The notes beneath the pieces are model-generated. The model saw only the letters and a program-made list of their open reading frames with translations, did no database searches and had not been told where the DNA came from. Of a DNA stretch of 11,666 bases, positions 1 through 6,763 are shown in pieces. The translations under genes and the position numbers were made by a program. Within the stretch, counting starts at the first letter, position 1. Each line of letters opens with the position of its first letter. Source of the stretch: JBLHKE01 sp047619485 (GTDB taxonomy: Bacteria > Verrucomicrobiota > Verrucomicrobiia > Verrucomicrobiales > DEV007); the NCBI GenBank assembly GCA_047619485.1, contig JBLHKE010000179.1, forward strand, positions 1 through 11,666. The letters run 5' to 3'.

Positions 1-248
1 GTCAGCCTACATGGGGCGCTGGTTGGTGACGATCCGAGATCAACATGATCCAGCCCCGAACCGATCGAGTGTAGCACTTGTATCGCACGACGATAAACTC
101 GTCTGGTTCTGCTCGCACATCGATGTCCTAAACCGCCGTAATTGCCGAAGGTGTTCGAGAGTCCAGCTGAGTGCCCAGTTTCGTCTCAGAGGGGTAACGC
201 TTTGGCGTAGCGCCTGTTGATACTCATGCCGACCTGCAGTCCCCCCCC
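1..248. other. No supportable gene; possible decayed coding remnant
   Basis: I see no gene I can defend here. A plus-strand ORF at 11-220 is rich in Arg, Cys and Ser and looks like chance. On the minus strand a 41-codon open stretch runs from about 127 down to a TGA at 2-4, directly after an in-frame TAG at 128-130. Its residues (for example DIDVRAEPDEF and VVRYKCY) look more protein-like than the other frames, but no start codon or family can be assigned. It may be the tail of a broken gene or chance. A four-base-pair stem at about 188-199 is too weak to call a terminator for the esterase gene. Confidence 0.3.
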
Positions 249-249
249 C
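241..249. repeat. C9 homopolymer tract abutting the esterase stop codon
   Basis: Nine consecutive C residues on the plus strand (G on the coding strand of the esterase gene) end at the TAG stop codon of that gene, which occupies 249-251. Such a run is prone to slippage in replication and to sequencing error. Because it lies at and beyond the stop codon, length change would not alter the esterase protein. It could shift the frame of any longer product that once continued into 1-248. Confidence 0.85.
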
Positions 250-1490
250 TAAGCGCTGATCTTCAACTGCGCCGGCCGATCGCTGATCTTCAGTCCCTCG
301 ATCGTCAACAATCCCGCGCCATCAGCCTTGGTCTCGCCAGACTGCAATACCTCGCCACCGCGCGACAAAGTCCACCTATAGGACTTGCCCGCTAGCGCCT
401 TGAAGAGCTGCAGGCGGCGCAGGCTCACTCCAGTCTCCGCGCTGGTAGGAAGATCGACTGTCGTTTCGAGTTCGGTCGCGGTCACCATGCGCAGATTGAT
501 CTGGAAGACCTCCGCCTCATCGGCGAACGCCTCCCAGCGGAAAAGCGCGCCCACCTGACCCGCCTCATCCCCGCCCGAGGCGTTCTTAAATCCGGCGTAT
601 CGCCCGTCGGTGCTGGTATTTGAAAACACCGGATAGGCTTGGTTTTTACGGATCGAGCGCCAAGGGAACTGGCGCGCCGCCGGATGATACTTGGCCACCG
701 AACTCTGATGCCCATGCTGGCCCCAGGCGAAAACGATTGGGAGTTTCTTCTGCTGGCAATAGGCGAGCAGCTTCTCCTGATCCTTGCTCCAGTTGTCGTT
801 CGGCGCGGAGAAATTGATCAGTAGGGGAGGATCTGGCACATCCTGTCCGAACAGCCGATGCTGCACATGTTCGATCCCGGCTGGCACAGCAACATTTACC
901 GCGGCGAAGATATCACCGCGCCGCATGCCGATACCCAGACTTCCGCTGCCGCCCATGGAGATCCCGCTGAGATAGACCCGCTCGCGATCGATTTTAAAGT
1001 TCTCGATCACCCACTCAATCGTAGTGAGAACCCGTTTCTCCGTGGGGCAATACGCACTTGCAAACTTCTCCTTCTCCCTCTTGATCGAGTGAGCGCCCCA
1101 CCACCAGTCGCCCTTATTTTTGCGACAATCTAGGTAGAGGACGACCTGATCATCGAGCCCCGCGTAGTGGAACCAATCCGGGTGTTTGAAAGCGTCAGCG
1201 AGCACGGCATCGCCGCTGTGACCAGCCGAGTGCAGCACCACATGCAGAGGGCGGTTTTCAGGATTTCCAGTGAGAGCAAGGACGTAGAAATAGTCCTGTT
1301 GCGGGACTGCGTAGTCCCACTCCGGAATGTCTTCGTGCTCGTAGCGCAACACCTTACGCCCGCCCTTCTCTAACTCCTCGACGAGCTTCATCTCCGGAAC
1401 TCCAAAACTGAGCTCATCCGCTAAGGAAACTGAGACCTCCACCAGCGATATGAACAGTGTGGACAGGAGCGCAGCAGGGAGATGTTTCAT
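249..1490 (-). CDS. Secreted alpha/beta-hydrolase (putative carbohydrate esterase)
   Basis: A 413-residue exported serine hydrolase of the esterase D / PHB-depolymerase / prolyl-oligopeptidase-like group. Residues 1 to about 24 form a signal peptide ending near SLADE. The fold starts with the oxyanion-region strand PLHVVLHSAGH (81-91), followed by the nucleophile elbow GISMGG with Ser178. Asp232 (in APNDNW) and His259 or His261 (GQHGHQ) are the likely other triad members. The last 120 or so residues are beta-rich and may be an accessory domain. The substrate cannot be read from sequence. Next to fucose genes, removal of acetyl or other acyl groups from a polysaccharide is a reasonable inference, but a peptidase or general esterase is possible. 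The start is chosen because the signal peptide begins there; no Shine-Dalgarno is visible. It is the last clear gene of the minus-strand series, 18 bases after a small ORF. Confidence 0.82.
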   Translation of the reverse strand: MKHLPAALLSTLFISLVEVSVSLADELSFGVPEMKLVEELEKGGRKVLRYEHEDIPEWDYAVPQQDYFYVLALTGNPENRPLHVVLHSAGHSGDAVLADAFKHPDWFHYAGLDDQVVLYLDCRKNKGDWWWGAHSIKREKEKFASAYCPTEKRVLTTIEWVIENFKIDRERVYLSGISMGGSGSLGIGMRRGDIFAAVNVAVPAGIEHVQHRLFGQDVPDPPLLINFSAPNDNWSKDQEKLLAYCQQKKLPIVFAWGQHGHQSSVAKYHPAARQFPWRSIRKNQAYPVFSNTSTDGRYAGFKNASGGDEAGQVGALFRWEAFADEAEVFQINLRMVTATELETTVDLPTSAETGVSLRRLQLFKALAGKSYRWTLSRGGEVLQSGETKADGAGLLTIEGLKISDRPAQLKISA

Positions 1491-1508
1491 CGTAGAGTAT
1501 TGGGGAAT

Positions 1509-1700
1509 CTAGCTATTTTTCGAAAACGTCGTCGCCAAAATCCAGGAAGTAGCCCCAATCTTGTTCGTCTTCGCTAGCGCTTCTACGAAACTGAGTTTCG
1601 GCTGCCACCCGGGATCCAGTGATTGTGCGGATGCCTGACAACCGAATACAATGGTGCCTCCCGCGAGCAGGGCTAGGACGAGTTTAGATTGAATTTTCAT
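1509..1700 (-). CDS. Small exported peptide or 5' remnant of a secreted protein gene
   Basis: A 63-residue ORF that I do not recognise. Residues 1-26 form a convincing signal peptide: Lys near the start, hydrophobic core LVLALLAGGTIVFG, and an ASA-Q cleavage site. A Cys at position 21 makes a lipoprotein possible, but VFGC is a poor lipobox. The mature part is only about 37 residues and ends abruptly, as if a longer secreted enzyme had been cut short. It sits 47 bases after the dehydrogenase gene and 18 bases before the esterase gene, which has its own signal peptide. No Shine-Dalgarno is visible. It could be a real small secreted protein, or the surviving head of a disrupted gene; the signal peptide argues against pure chance. 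Confidence 0.45.
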   Translation of the reverse strand: MKIQSKLVLALLAGGTIVFGCQASAQSLDPGWQPKLSFVEALAKTNKIGATSWILATTFSKNS

Positions 1701-1747
1701 TGGGATTTGAGGAAGCAGCGGGAGCTTTCAGCACGTCCAAGCAACAG

Positions 1748-2533
1748 CTAATCCTCCTTCATGACGCTGCCGTAGGCCCGGTCGAGATGCACATACCCGC
1801 CATCGGGGTAAAGGATCTGGCCAGTGGTGTGGGACGATCGATCGGAGGCGAGAAACACGACGGTATTCGCGATCTCTTCCGGAGTTGTCATGCGATTTCC
1901 CAGCGGGATGCGCCCGCAGATTTCATCGACGGATTTCCCCGGATCATCCAAGGATTTCACCCAGTCTTCATAGAGTGGCGTCAACACTTCGGCAGGAGCC
2001 ACGGTGTTCACACGGATGCCGTGCTTGGCCAAATCCAACGCCCACTCACGGGTGAGGGCGTTCATGGCCCCCTTGGATGCCGCGTAGCCAGAGGTGCTCC
2101 CCTGTCCGGTCTCCGCGACCTTGGAAGAGATGTTGATAATGAATCCCCGCGCCTCGATCAATGCGTCGAGCGCATGGTGGGTGAGCGAAAACACGTGGAC
2201 AATATTTTTCCCTAGCGATGCCAAAAAATCCTCCGGGCTATGACGCAGCGTCACGCCATCGTTCACCCCGGCGTTGTGGACGATGCCATCGATGCGACCA
2301 TATTTCGCCAGTGTTTCGTCGATGGCGTTCTTGCAAGCCTCCTCAGAGGTTAGCTCCGTCTCGATCATGTGGCCACGGCCGCACTTCTCGATCAGCGCGT
2401 GACCTAGCTGCGGCGAGCGCCCCACGATGACCGGGATGCCACCCTCGGCGGCGAACACCGCGACGCAGGCGGCTCCGATTCCATTGGCACCGCCAGTGAC
2501 AACGATGACTTTGTTTTGTAGCTGAAGATCCAT
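1748..2533 (-). CDS. L-fucose dehydrogenase (short-chain dehydrogenase family)
   Basis: A cytoplasmic 261-residue classical SDR predicted to oxidise L-fucose to L-fuconolactone with NAD(P)+, the first step of the non-phosphorylated fucose pathway. Visible motifs are the cofactor loop TGGANGIG (13-20), HNAGV (86-90), catalytic Asn110, Ser136/Ser137, Tyr150 and Lys154 in YAASK, and a C-terminal DGGYVHLDRA. The stretches TSGYAASKGA, EVLTPLYEDW and SSHTTG resemble those I recall from the Burkholderia multivorans L-fucose dehydrogenase group, including the MDLQLQ start, so the assignment goes beyond generic SDR. Arg39 after the second strand suggests NADP+ can be used (inference). The length is normal for the family. 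It lies 98 bases after the predicted lactonase gene that would act on its product. Related sugars such as D-arabinose or L-galactose could also be substrates. Confidence 0.82.
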   Translation of the reverse strand: MDLQLQNKVIVVTGGANGIGAACVAVFAAEGGIPVIVGRSPQLGHALIEKCGRGHMIETELTSEEACKNAIDETLAKYGRIDGIVHNAGVNDGVTLRHSPEDFLASLGKNIVHVFSLTHHALDALIEARGFIINISSKVAETGQGSTSGYAASKGAMNALTREWALDLAKHGIRVNTVAPAEVLTPLYEDWVKSLDDPGKSVDEICGRIPLGNRMTTPEEIANTVVFLASDRSSHTTGQILYPDGGYVHLDRAYGSVMKED

Positions 2534-2631
2534 GGGTTGTAATTAGCTCAATACGGTCACACAGCAGTCGATATCATAGGCCGATCCGGCGATGGTAGCA
2601 TTTTTCGAAGGATAATGTGGGATCACGCTGG

Positions 2632-3459
2632 TTAGAGAGAATAAAACTTGCGGGCAGTCTCGCTGAAAACACAGTCCTGCTCACCCTCATTGAGGCTGGA
2701 TATGAGCTGGCGGACACTTACTTGCCAGGCACCATACTCGCTGGCAAGCAGGCACACCGGCCAATCGGATCCGAACATTAATCGCTCGGGGCCGAACGCA
2801 TCAAGAAGAACCTCAACGTATCGGCGCATCGATTCGCTATCCCGAGACTCATCGAGCACCTCAGTCATCAGGCCGGATAGCTTGCAGACCAGATGTTCCC
2901 GCTTCGCCAGCTCGCGGATGCCCCGCTCCCATGCCTCAGGAAACGCCGCCCGACGGATCTCCGGCTTCCCCGCATGATCTAGCACAAACTTCTGATCAGG
3001 ATGGCGATCGACAAACTCCGTGGCCACGTCAAACTGATTCTGATAGATCAGCAAGTCGTAGGTGAGGTTATGTCGCACTAGCTGAGCAACGCCAGCATTG
3101 AATCCAGGGTGCGCAAAGAAACGCCCATCAGCCACACCTTGGGTGATCTCGCGTACGCCCTTGAAGAGCGGGTCAGCCGCGTAGCACTCGATCTGCGCCG
3201 CCACATCATCCACACACAGATCCACCCAACCGACAACCCCGCAGATCTTCTGCGATCCCCGCGCCTGTGCGAGGAGGAAATCGTTCTCATCCAGGCAAGA
3301 TCTCGCCTGCACCGCCACGGATCCGGCCACGCTCGAGCGTTCGAGCAGAAGATCCAATTCCGCAACGAGAAACGAGCGACGGATGACCGCCATCCCCTCT
3401 TCGATCCAATCAAATTCCGCCGGATCGTACTGCCAGAGGTGGTGATGGGAATCAATCAT
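2632..3459 (-). CDS. L-fuconolactonase-type amidohydrolase
   Basis: A 275-residue cytoplasmic TIM-barrel hydrolase of the Amidohydro_2 (COG3618) family, predicted to open L-fucono-lactone to L-fuconate. The metal-binding D-x-H-x-H motif is at the N-terminus (DSHHHLW, His5 and His7), LDHAGKP carries His162, and GSDWPV carries the catalytic Asp232; VREI (102-105) is also typical. The length is complete for the family. Alternatives within it are L-rhamnonolactonase, D-galactarolactone hydrolase and 2-pyrone-4,6-dicarboxylate lactonase. The neighbouring fucose dehydrogenase favours fuconolactone. The ATG at 3457-3459 places the metal motif at the usual distance from the start; no Shine-Dalgarno is visible. 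The first bases overlap the end of the small upstream ORF by 8, which would allow coupled translation if that ORF is real. Confidence 0.8.
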   Translation of the reverse strand: MIDSHHHLWQYDPAEFDWIEEGMAVIRRSFLVAELDLLLERSSVAGSVAVQARSCLDENDFLLAQARGSQKICGVVGWVDLCVDDVAAQIECYAADPLFKGVREITQGVADGRFFAHPGFNAGVAQLVRHNLTYDLLIYQNQFDVATEFVDRHPDQKFVLDHAGKPEIRRAAFPEAWERGIRELAKREHLVCKLSGLMTEVLDESRDSESMRRYVEVLLDAFGPERLMFGSDWPVCLLASEYGAWQVSVRQLISSLNEGEQDCVFSETARKFYSL

Positions 3460-3733
3460 GTTTAACCGTCAAAAACTCTGAGTTAGTCTGCTCCAATATA
3501 TCCTTCGCCCTTGCGAGAAGACCTCGTTTCATATTACAGAAATCCGCGTTTGGCAGTGCTTGGAAAAATCTCCCTTCGGGCAACTCAAAGTCACCACCGC
3601 AGTGGCCAATGTTGCCCCGCCACGCGGTTCCACCTCCAGTAAGTTCAAAATACTCAACCGGACACAACCATACCCCGCCTTCTTCCGAACACACCCTAGT
3701 TGAAACAAAGTTAGAGCAGTAGGTCGGCGACAT
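3452..3733 (-). CDS. Hypothetical small cysteine-rich protein (uncertain)
   Basis: An unrecognised ORF of about 93 codons. I take the ATG at 3731-3733, which overlaps the 3' end of the 488-residue gene by 23 bases; a GTG at 3755-3757 would give 101 residues. A CAGGAG sits directly against the chosen ATG, too close for a normal ribosome site, so the start is unsettled. The product has six Cys, a Gly-rich centre (ELTGGG, GHCGG) and a helical tail (RGLLARAKDILEQ). It has no signal peptide or membrane segment. The residue mix looks protein-like and the frame bridges the two neighbours with short overlaps (8 bases into the lactonase gene), which favours a real gene. Absence of any family match that I know, and the odd start, argue against. 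It may also be a remnant left by an insertion. Confidence 0.42.
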   Translation of the reverse strand: MSPTYCSNFVSTRVCSEEGGVWLCPVEYFELTGGGTAWRGNIGHCGGDFELPEGRFFQALPNADFCNMKRGLLARAKDILEQTNSEFLTVKHD

Positions 3734-5177
3734 CTCCTGATATATCTTCGGGTGCACCCGAGTCCATCACGCCACCTCGGGCATCAGCGCCTTTGGCCTT
3801 GTTCGACCACGGCTTCTTGGTAAGTCTTGCCAGCCGCAACTTCGACGAAGCGATCTTACCGTTGGCTTGTTCTTGATCTCGCTTGACGAGATCTCGCTCT
3901 GCGACAGTTAGCTCCGTTTGGAGAATTGCGGCAGTCTGCTCCATTGCCGTTAGGAGGTTTTCGAATAGCAGTAACTCTGACGCTTGCCAATTGAGTTCAT
4001 TGAGCAGCCCATCGATCTCGGCCTGTTTCTGTGCTTTCGCCATCTGTCGATGACGCGGAACAATACGAAACAAAATCCGCAGCAAGAGTCCGACAAAGTG
4101 CGACAGAATGAGACCGACGAGAATCATTACGCCAAAGCGCTTAACATCACTGAATCCGACTTCTTCTTTTCCGTCCACCATAATGTCAAGCATGCTATCC
4201 TCAGCTACAGCACCTGCCTCGATCGGGGCGCTCTCCGGAACGGCTGACGCCTGACCCGAATTGGTCTCAAATAAAGTTAACAGAACAGGCAGGAACAACA
4301 CCGTGAAAATAACGAAGGTGATTTTGAGACTGGTTAACCCACTGGAGAGAGTCAGCGCCATCACGGTACTCGACCAGAGCTTTGCTGTTTTTCGCCGCTC
4401 GAGCCTTACTTTTTCCTGCTCGTATGCAAATTCCGATTTGGAACGTCGAATCGCCAACTGGGTGGTAACACTACGGATCCTCTCGATGTAAGAAGTAGCC
4501 GACTCGTTTCCTACATACAGTTCAAGCTTGCGGTCAAGAGCCGCATTATTGGCATCAACATCGCTCGCTGAGCCCGCGATATATGGCTCTGTCTCGCTAT
4601 GCTCCGTGTGCTCAGCGGGAGCATCAATGAACGCCTCAATCGCAGAATTCACGATGTTGCGATGCCGCAGCAGCGCGTCTTTTTTCTCCGTTAGTGCCTT
4701 GATAATTTCCGCCAGACGCTCGTCAAACTCATCGGCGGTAGCAAACCATCCGGCAAAAAGCACTATGAGAAACAACGCTGCAAACGGACTTGCAATCACC
4801 AACGCAGCAAACCACGGAAGGTAGACCACACTGCCGATGATCAGTGCCAAACACACCACCATCCAAAGATAGCGATACACCTTTCGTCTGACCGGTGCAT
4901 GTCGGAGCACCAGGGCCAGTGTTCCCGGCAGGACAGAAAACAATGCGCCGACGAACTCCAACAAGGTGCCAGCCAAGACGCACATCCTGATACGCAAGTG
5001 CAGCATTCGCTTGTGGATTTCTTCGACATCAGGTTCGAGTGCCGCCAGGTCTAATCGCCACTCCTTTCTACGACCATGCAATTGCAGATCCGCCTGGGGA
5101 ACCATATTGGTTGCAATGGTTGTTGGTGGCAGAGTCGCCCGCAACATTTCCATCTTTAGAGAGGGCTTTTCTGTCAT
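3711..5177 (-). CDS. Multi-pass membrane protein with coiled-coil segments, function unknown
   Basis: A 488-residue protein that I cannot assign to a family. Hydrophobic segments lie at about 66-90, 103-122, 124-146, 272-303 and 347-371; the fourth is long enough to be a hairpin, so the number of crossings is five or six. Charged, probably coiled-coil stretches lie at about 150-185, 229-265 and 377-438. An acidic, Ala- and Ser-rich linker fills 304-340, and the tail after 450 is basic and then acidic. The layout suggests a membrane scaffold or a channel-like assembly, but this is only a description. The start at 5175-5177 follows an A-rich stretch without Shine-Dalgarno; internal Met9 or Met11 could also be used. 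The gene looks more AT-rich than the flanking genes (one 60-base line at 4261-4320 is 40% GC, against 58% at 9001-9060). Together with its unrelated character this suggests recent acquisition. Confidence 0.8.
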   Translation of the reverse strand: MTEKPSLKMEMLRATLPPTTIATNMVPQADLQLHGRRKEWRLDLAALEPDVEEIHKRMLHLRIRMCVLAGTLLEFVGALFSVLPGTLALVLRHAPVRRKVYRYLWMVVCLALIIGSVVYLPWFAALVIASPFAALFLIVLFAGWFATADEFDERLAEIIKALTEKKDALLRHRNIVNSAIEAFIDAPAEHTEHSETEPYIAGSASDVDANNAALDRKLELYVGNESATSYIERIRSVTTQLAIRRSKSEFAYEQEKVRLERRKTAKLWSSTVMALTLSSGLTSLKITFVIFTVLFLPVLLTLFETNSGQASAVPESAPIEAGAVAEDSMLDIMVDGKEEVGFSDVKRFGVMILVGLILSHFVGLLLRILFRIVPRHRQMAKAQKQAEIDGLLNELNWQASELLLFENLLTAMEQTAAILQTELTVAERDLVKRDQEQANGKIASSKLRLARLTKKPWSNKAKGADARGGVMDSGAPEDISGDVADLLL

Positions 5178-5323
5178 TTTTTTAGATTGTGGGCTGGCAA
5201 ACTGCCTCTCATTTTTCTAAGGACTTCCTAACCATTGCACTAGGGTGGCCTGAACGTCGTCAGAATTTTGGGACACTACGGGGTAAGCCCGACAGGCTCC
5301 TAATGAACCACGCGCCATTCTGA
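5178..5323. other. Intergenic gap with an 8-base inverted repeat
   Basis: This 146-base gap separates the exported-protein module from the membrane protein gene. GTCAGAAT at 5259-5266 is the exact reverse complement of ATTCTGAC at 5317-5324, whose last base is the first of the DUF1501 stop triplet. Between them is a small stem, AGCC 5286-5289 with GGCT 5295-5298. No T-run follows on the minus strand, so it is not a clear terminator. The 8-base match could be chance, a regulator site or the ends of a very short repeat element. No promoter for the membrane protein gene can be named with confidence. Confidence 0.35.
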
Positions 5324-6763
5324 CTAGGCCAGAATCTCCCGGACGGCGTGCGCCTCCTCGACACCGGTGAGCCGCGTGTTGAGACCTTGAAATTTGAAGC
5401 TGAAGCGCTCGTGGTCGATCCCCATGCAATGGAGAATCGTGGCGTTCATGTCGTTGATGTGCACCGGATCTCTGACGATGTTGTAGCAGAAGTCATCGGT
5501 GGCGCCATGCACGTGCCCGCCCTTGATACCGCCACCCGCCATCCAGATCGAGAAACAGCGCCCGTGGTGATCGCGCCCATTGCCCAAGCCTCCCTGGCTG
5601 TAACTGGTGCGACCGAACTCTCCACCCCAGATCACCAGCGTGTCGTCGAGCAGGCCGCGCTGTTGGAGGTCGCTCACAAGAGCCGCAGAGGCTTGATCGG
5701 TATCCTTGCACTGTGCGCTCAGGTGGGGGACGAGGCTGCCGTGCTGGTCCCAACCGCGATGGAACAGCTGCACAAAGCGCACGTCGCGCTCCGCGAGCCG
5801 CCGTGCCAGCAGACAATTGTATGCAAAGGTGCCAGGTTGGCGCGCGTCCTCCCCGTAGAGTTTGAAGGTGCTCTCCGGCTCGTCTGAGAGATTGACGATC
5901 TCCGGGGCTGCGGTCTGCATGCGGAACGCCATCTCATATTGCGCGATGCGTGTCTGGATTTCCGGATCACCGAAGCGCGCGAACGATTCGGTGTTGAGCG
6001 CGGCGAGATCGTCGAGCATCTCGCGCCGGGTCGAGCGCTCGAGGCCACCGGGATCCTTGAGGTAGAGCAAGGGGTTCTCACCGCTACGCATCAGGACGCC
6101 CTGATGGCTCGATGGCAGGAAGCCACTACCCCACAGGCGTGAGAAAATCGGCTGCCCCGGGTTCTTGCCATTGCCCTGCGAGAGGAGGACGATGTAGGAG
6201 GGCATGTTGGCATTCTCGCTGCCCAGTCCGTAGCTGGCCCACGCACCGAGGCTCGGGTGACCGGGGATCTGCGAACCGGTATTGATCAGGGTGATGCCCG
6301 GGTCGTGGTTGATCGCCTCGGTGTGCATCGAGTTGATCACAGTGATCTTGTCGGCGATACCTGCCGTGTGCGGTAGCAGGTCGCTGATCCACATCCCGGA
6401 TTGGCCGCGTTGCCGCATCGGTGACACCGGTGCACACACCTGGAACTTGCTCTGTCCGGCAGTCATCCCGGTCACGCGTTGCCCGCCGCGAACACTGGCA
6501 GGCAATTCGCTCCCGTGGAGATCTGCGATCGCAGCAGAGTGGTCAAGGAGGTCGATGTGTGATGGACCACCCGATTGGAACAGGTAGATAACGCGCTTCG
6601 CTCTCGCAGGAAAGTGCGGCAAGCCGCGGTATTCTGCTCCGCCAGTCGCGCCAGCACTGCGGTTGAGCAGTGAGGTCGCGGCGAGCGCACCGAGCCCGAT
6701 GCCAGATTGCCCGAGGAATGCGCGGCGTGATAGGATTCGTTGCGTCTCGTCGGTGTTGATCAT
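5324..6763 (-). CDS. DUF1501 family protein with twin-arginine leader
   Basis: A 479-residue exported protein of family DUF1501 (PF07394), part of the alkaline phosphatase/sulfatase-like fold group. The leader carries SRRAFLG (12-18) followed by a hydrophobic stretch to about residue 39, typical of Tat export, which implies folding (often with a cofactor or metal) before export. Family landmarks are GGPSHIDLLD (65-74), the metal-site-like WGGEFGRT (379-386) and GRDHH (396-400). The length is normal. The biochemical reaction of the family is not established. The ATG lies inside the stop of the preceding PSCyt1/DUF1553 gene (ATGA, 6760-6763), so the two are translationally coupled and probably function as a pair. 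A GAGG about 12 bases before the ATG is the nearest thing to a Shine-Dalgarno. Confidence 0.9.
   Translation of the reverse strand: MINTDETQRILSRRAFLGQSGIGLGALAATSLLNRSAGATGGAEYRGLPHFPARAKRVIYLFQSGGPSHIDLLDHSAAIADLHGSELPASVRGGQRVTGMTAGQSKFQVCAPVSPMRQRGQSGMWISDLLPHTAGIADKITVINSMHTEAINHDPGITLINTGSQIPGHPSLGAWASYGLGSENANMPSYIVLLSQGNGKNPGQPIFSRLWGSGFLPSSHQGVLMRSGENPLLYLKDPGGLERSTRREMLDDLAALNTESFARFGDPEIQTRIAQYEMAFRMQTAAPEIVNLSDEPESTFKLYGEDARQPGTFAYNCLLARRLAERDVRFVQLFHRGWDQHGSLVPHLSAQCKDTDQASAALVSDLQQRGLLDDTLVIWGGEFGRTSYSQGGLGNGRDHHGRCFSIWMAGGGIKGGHVHGATDDFCYNIVRDPVHINDMNATILHCMGIDHERFSFKFQGLNTRLTGVEEAHAVREILA

Noticed and set aside
11..220. Plus-strand ORF of 69 codons at the left edge
   Set aside because: Arg-, Cys- and Ser-rich, no motif, no ribosome site; composition fits chance.
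1700..2215. Plus-strand ORF (171 codons) opposite the L-fucose dehydrogenase gene
   Set aside because: The minus strand encodes a complete SDR with all catalytic motifs over the same bases.
5217..5429. Minus-strand ORF of 70 codons across the end of the DUF1501 gene
   Set aside because: Starts inside the DUF1501 coding region in another frame and has a low-complexity Arg/Ala-rich product.
5348..5887. Long plus-strand ORF (179 codons) opposite the DUF1501 gene
   Set aside because: It lies wholly inside a well-recognised family protein on the other strand and shows no family motifs; typical shadow reading in GC-rich DNA.
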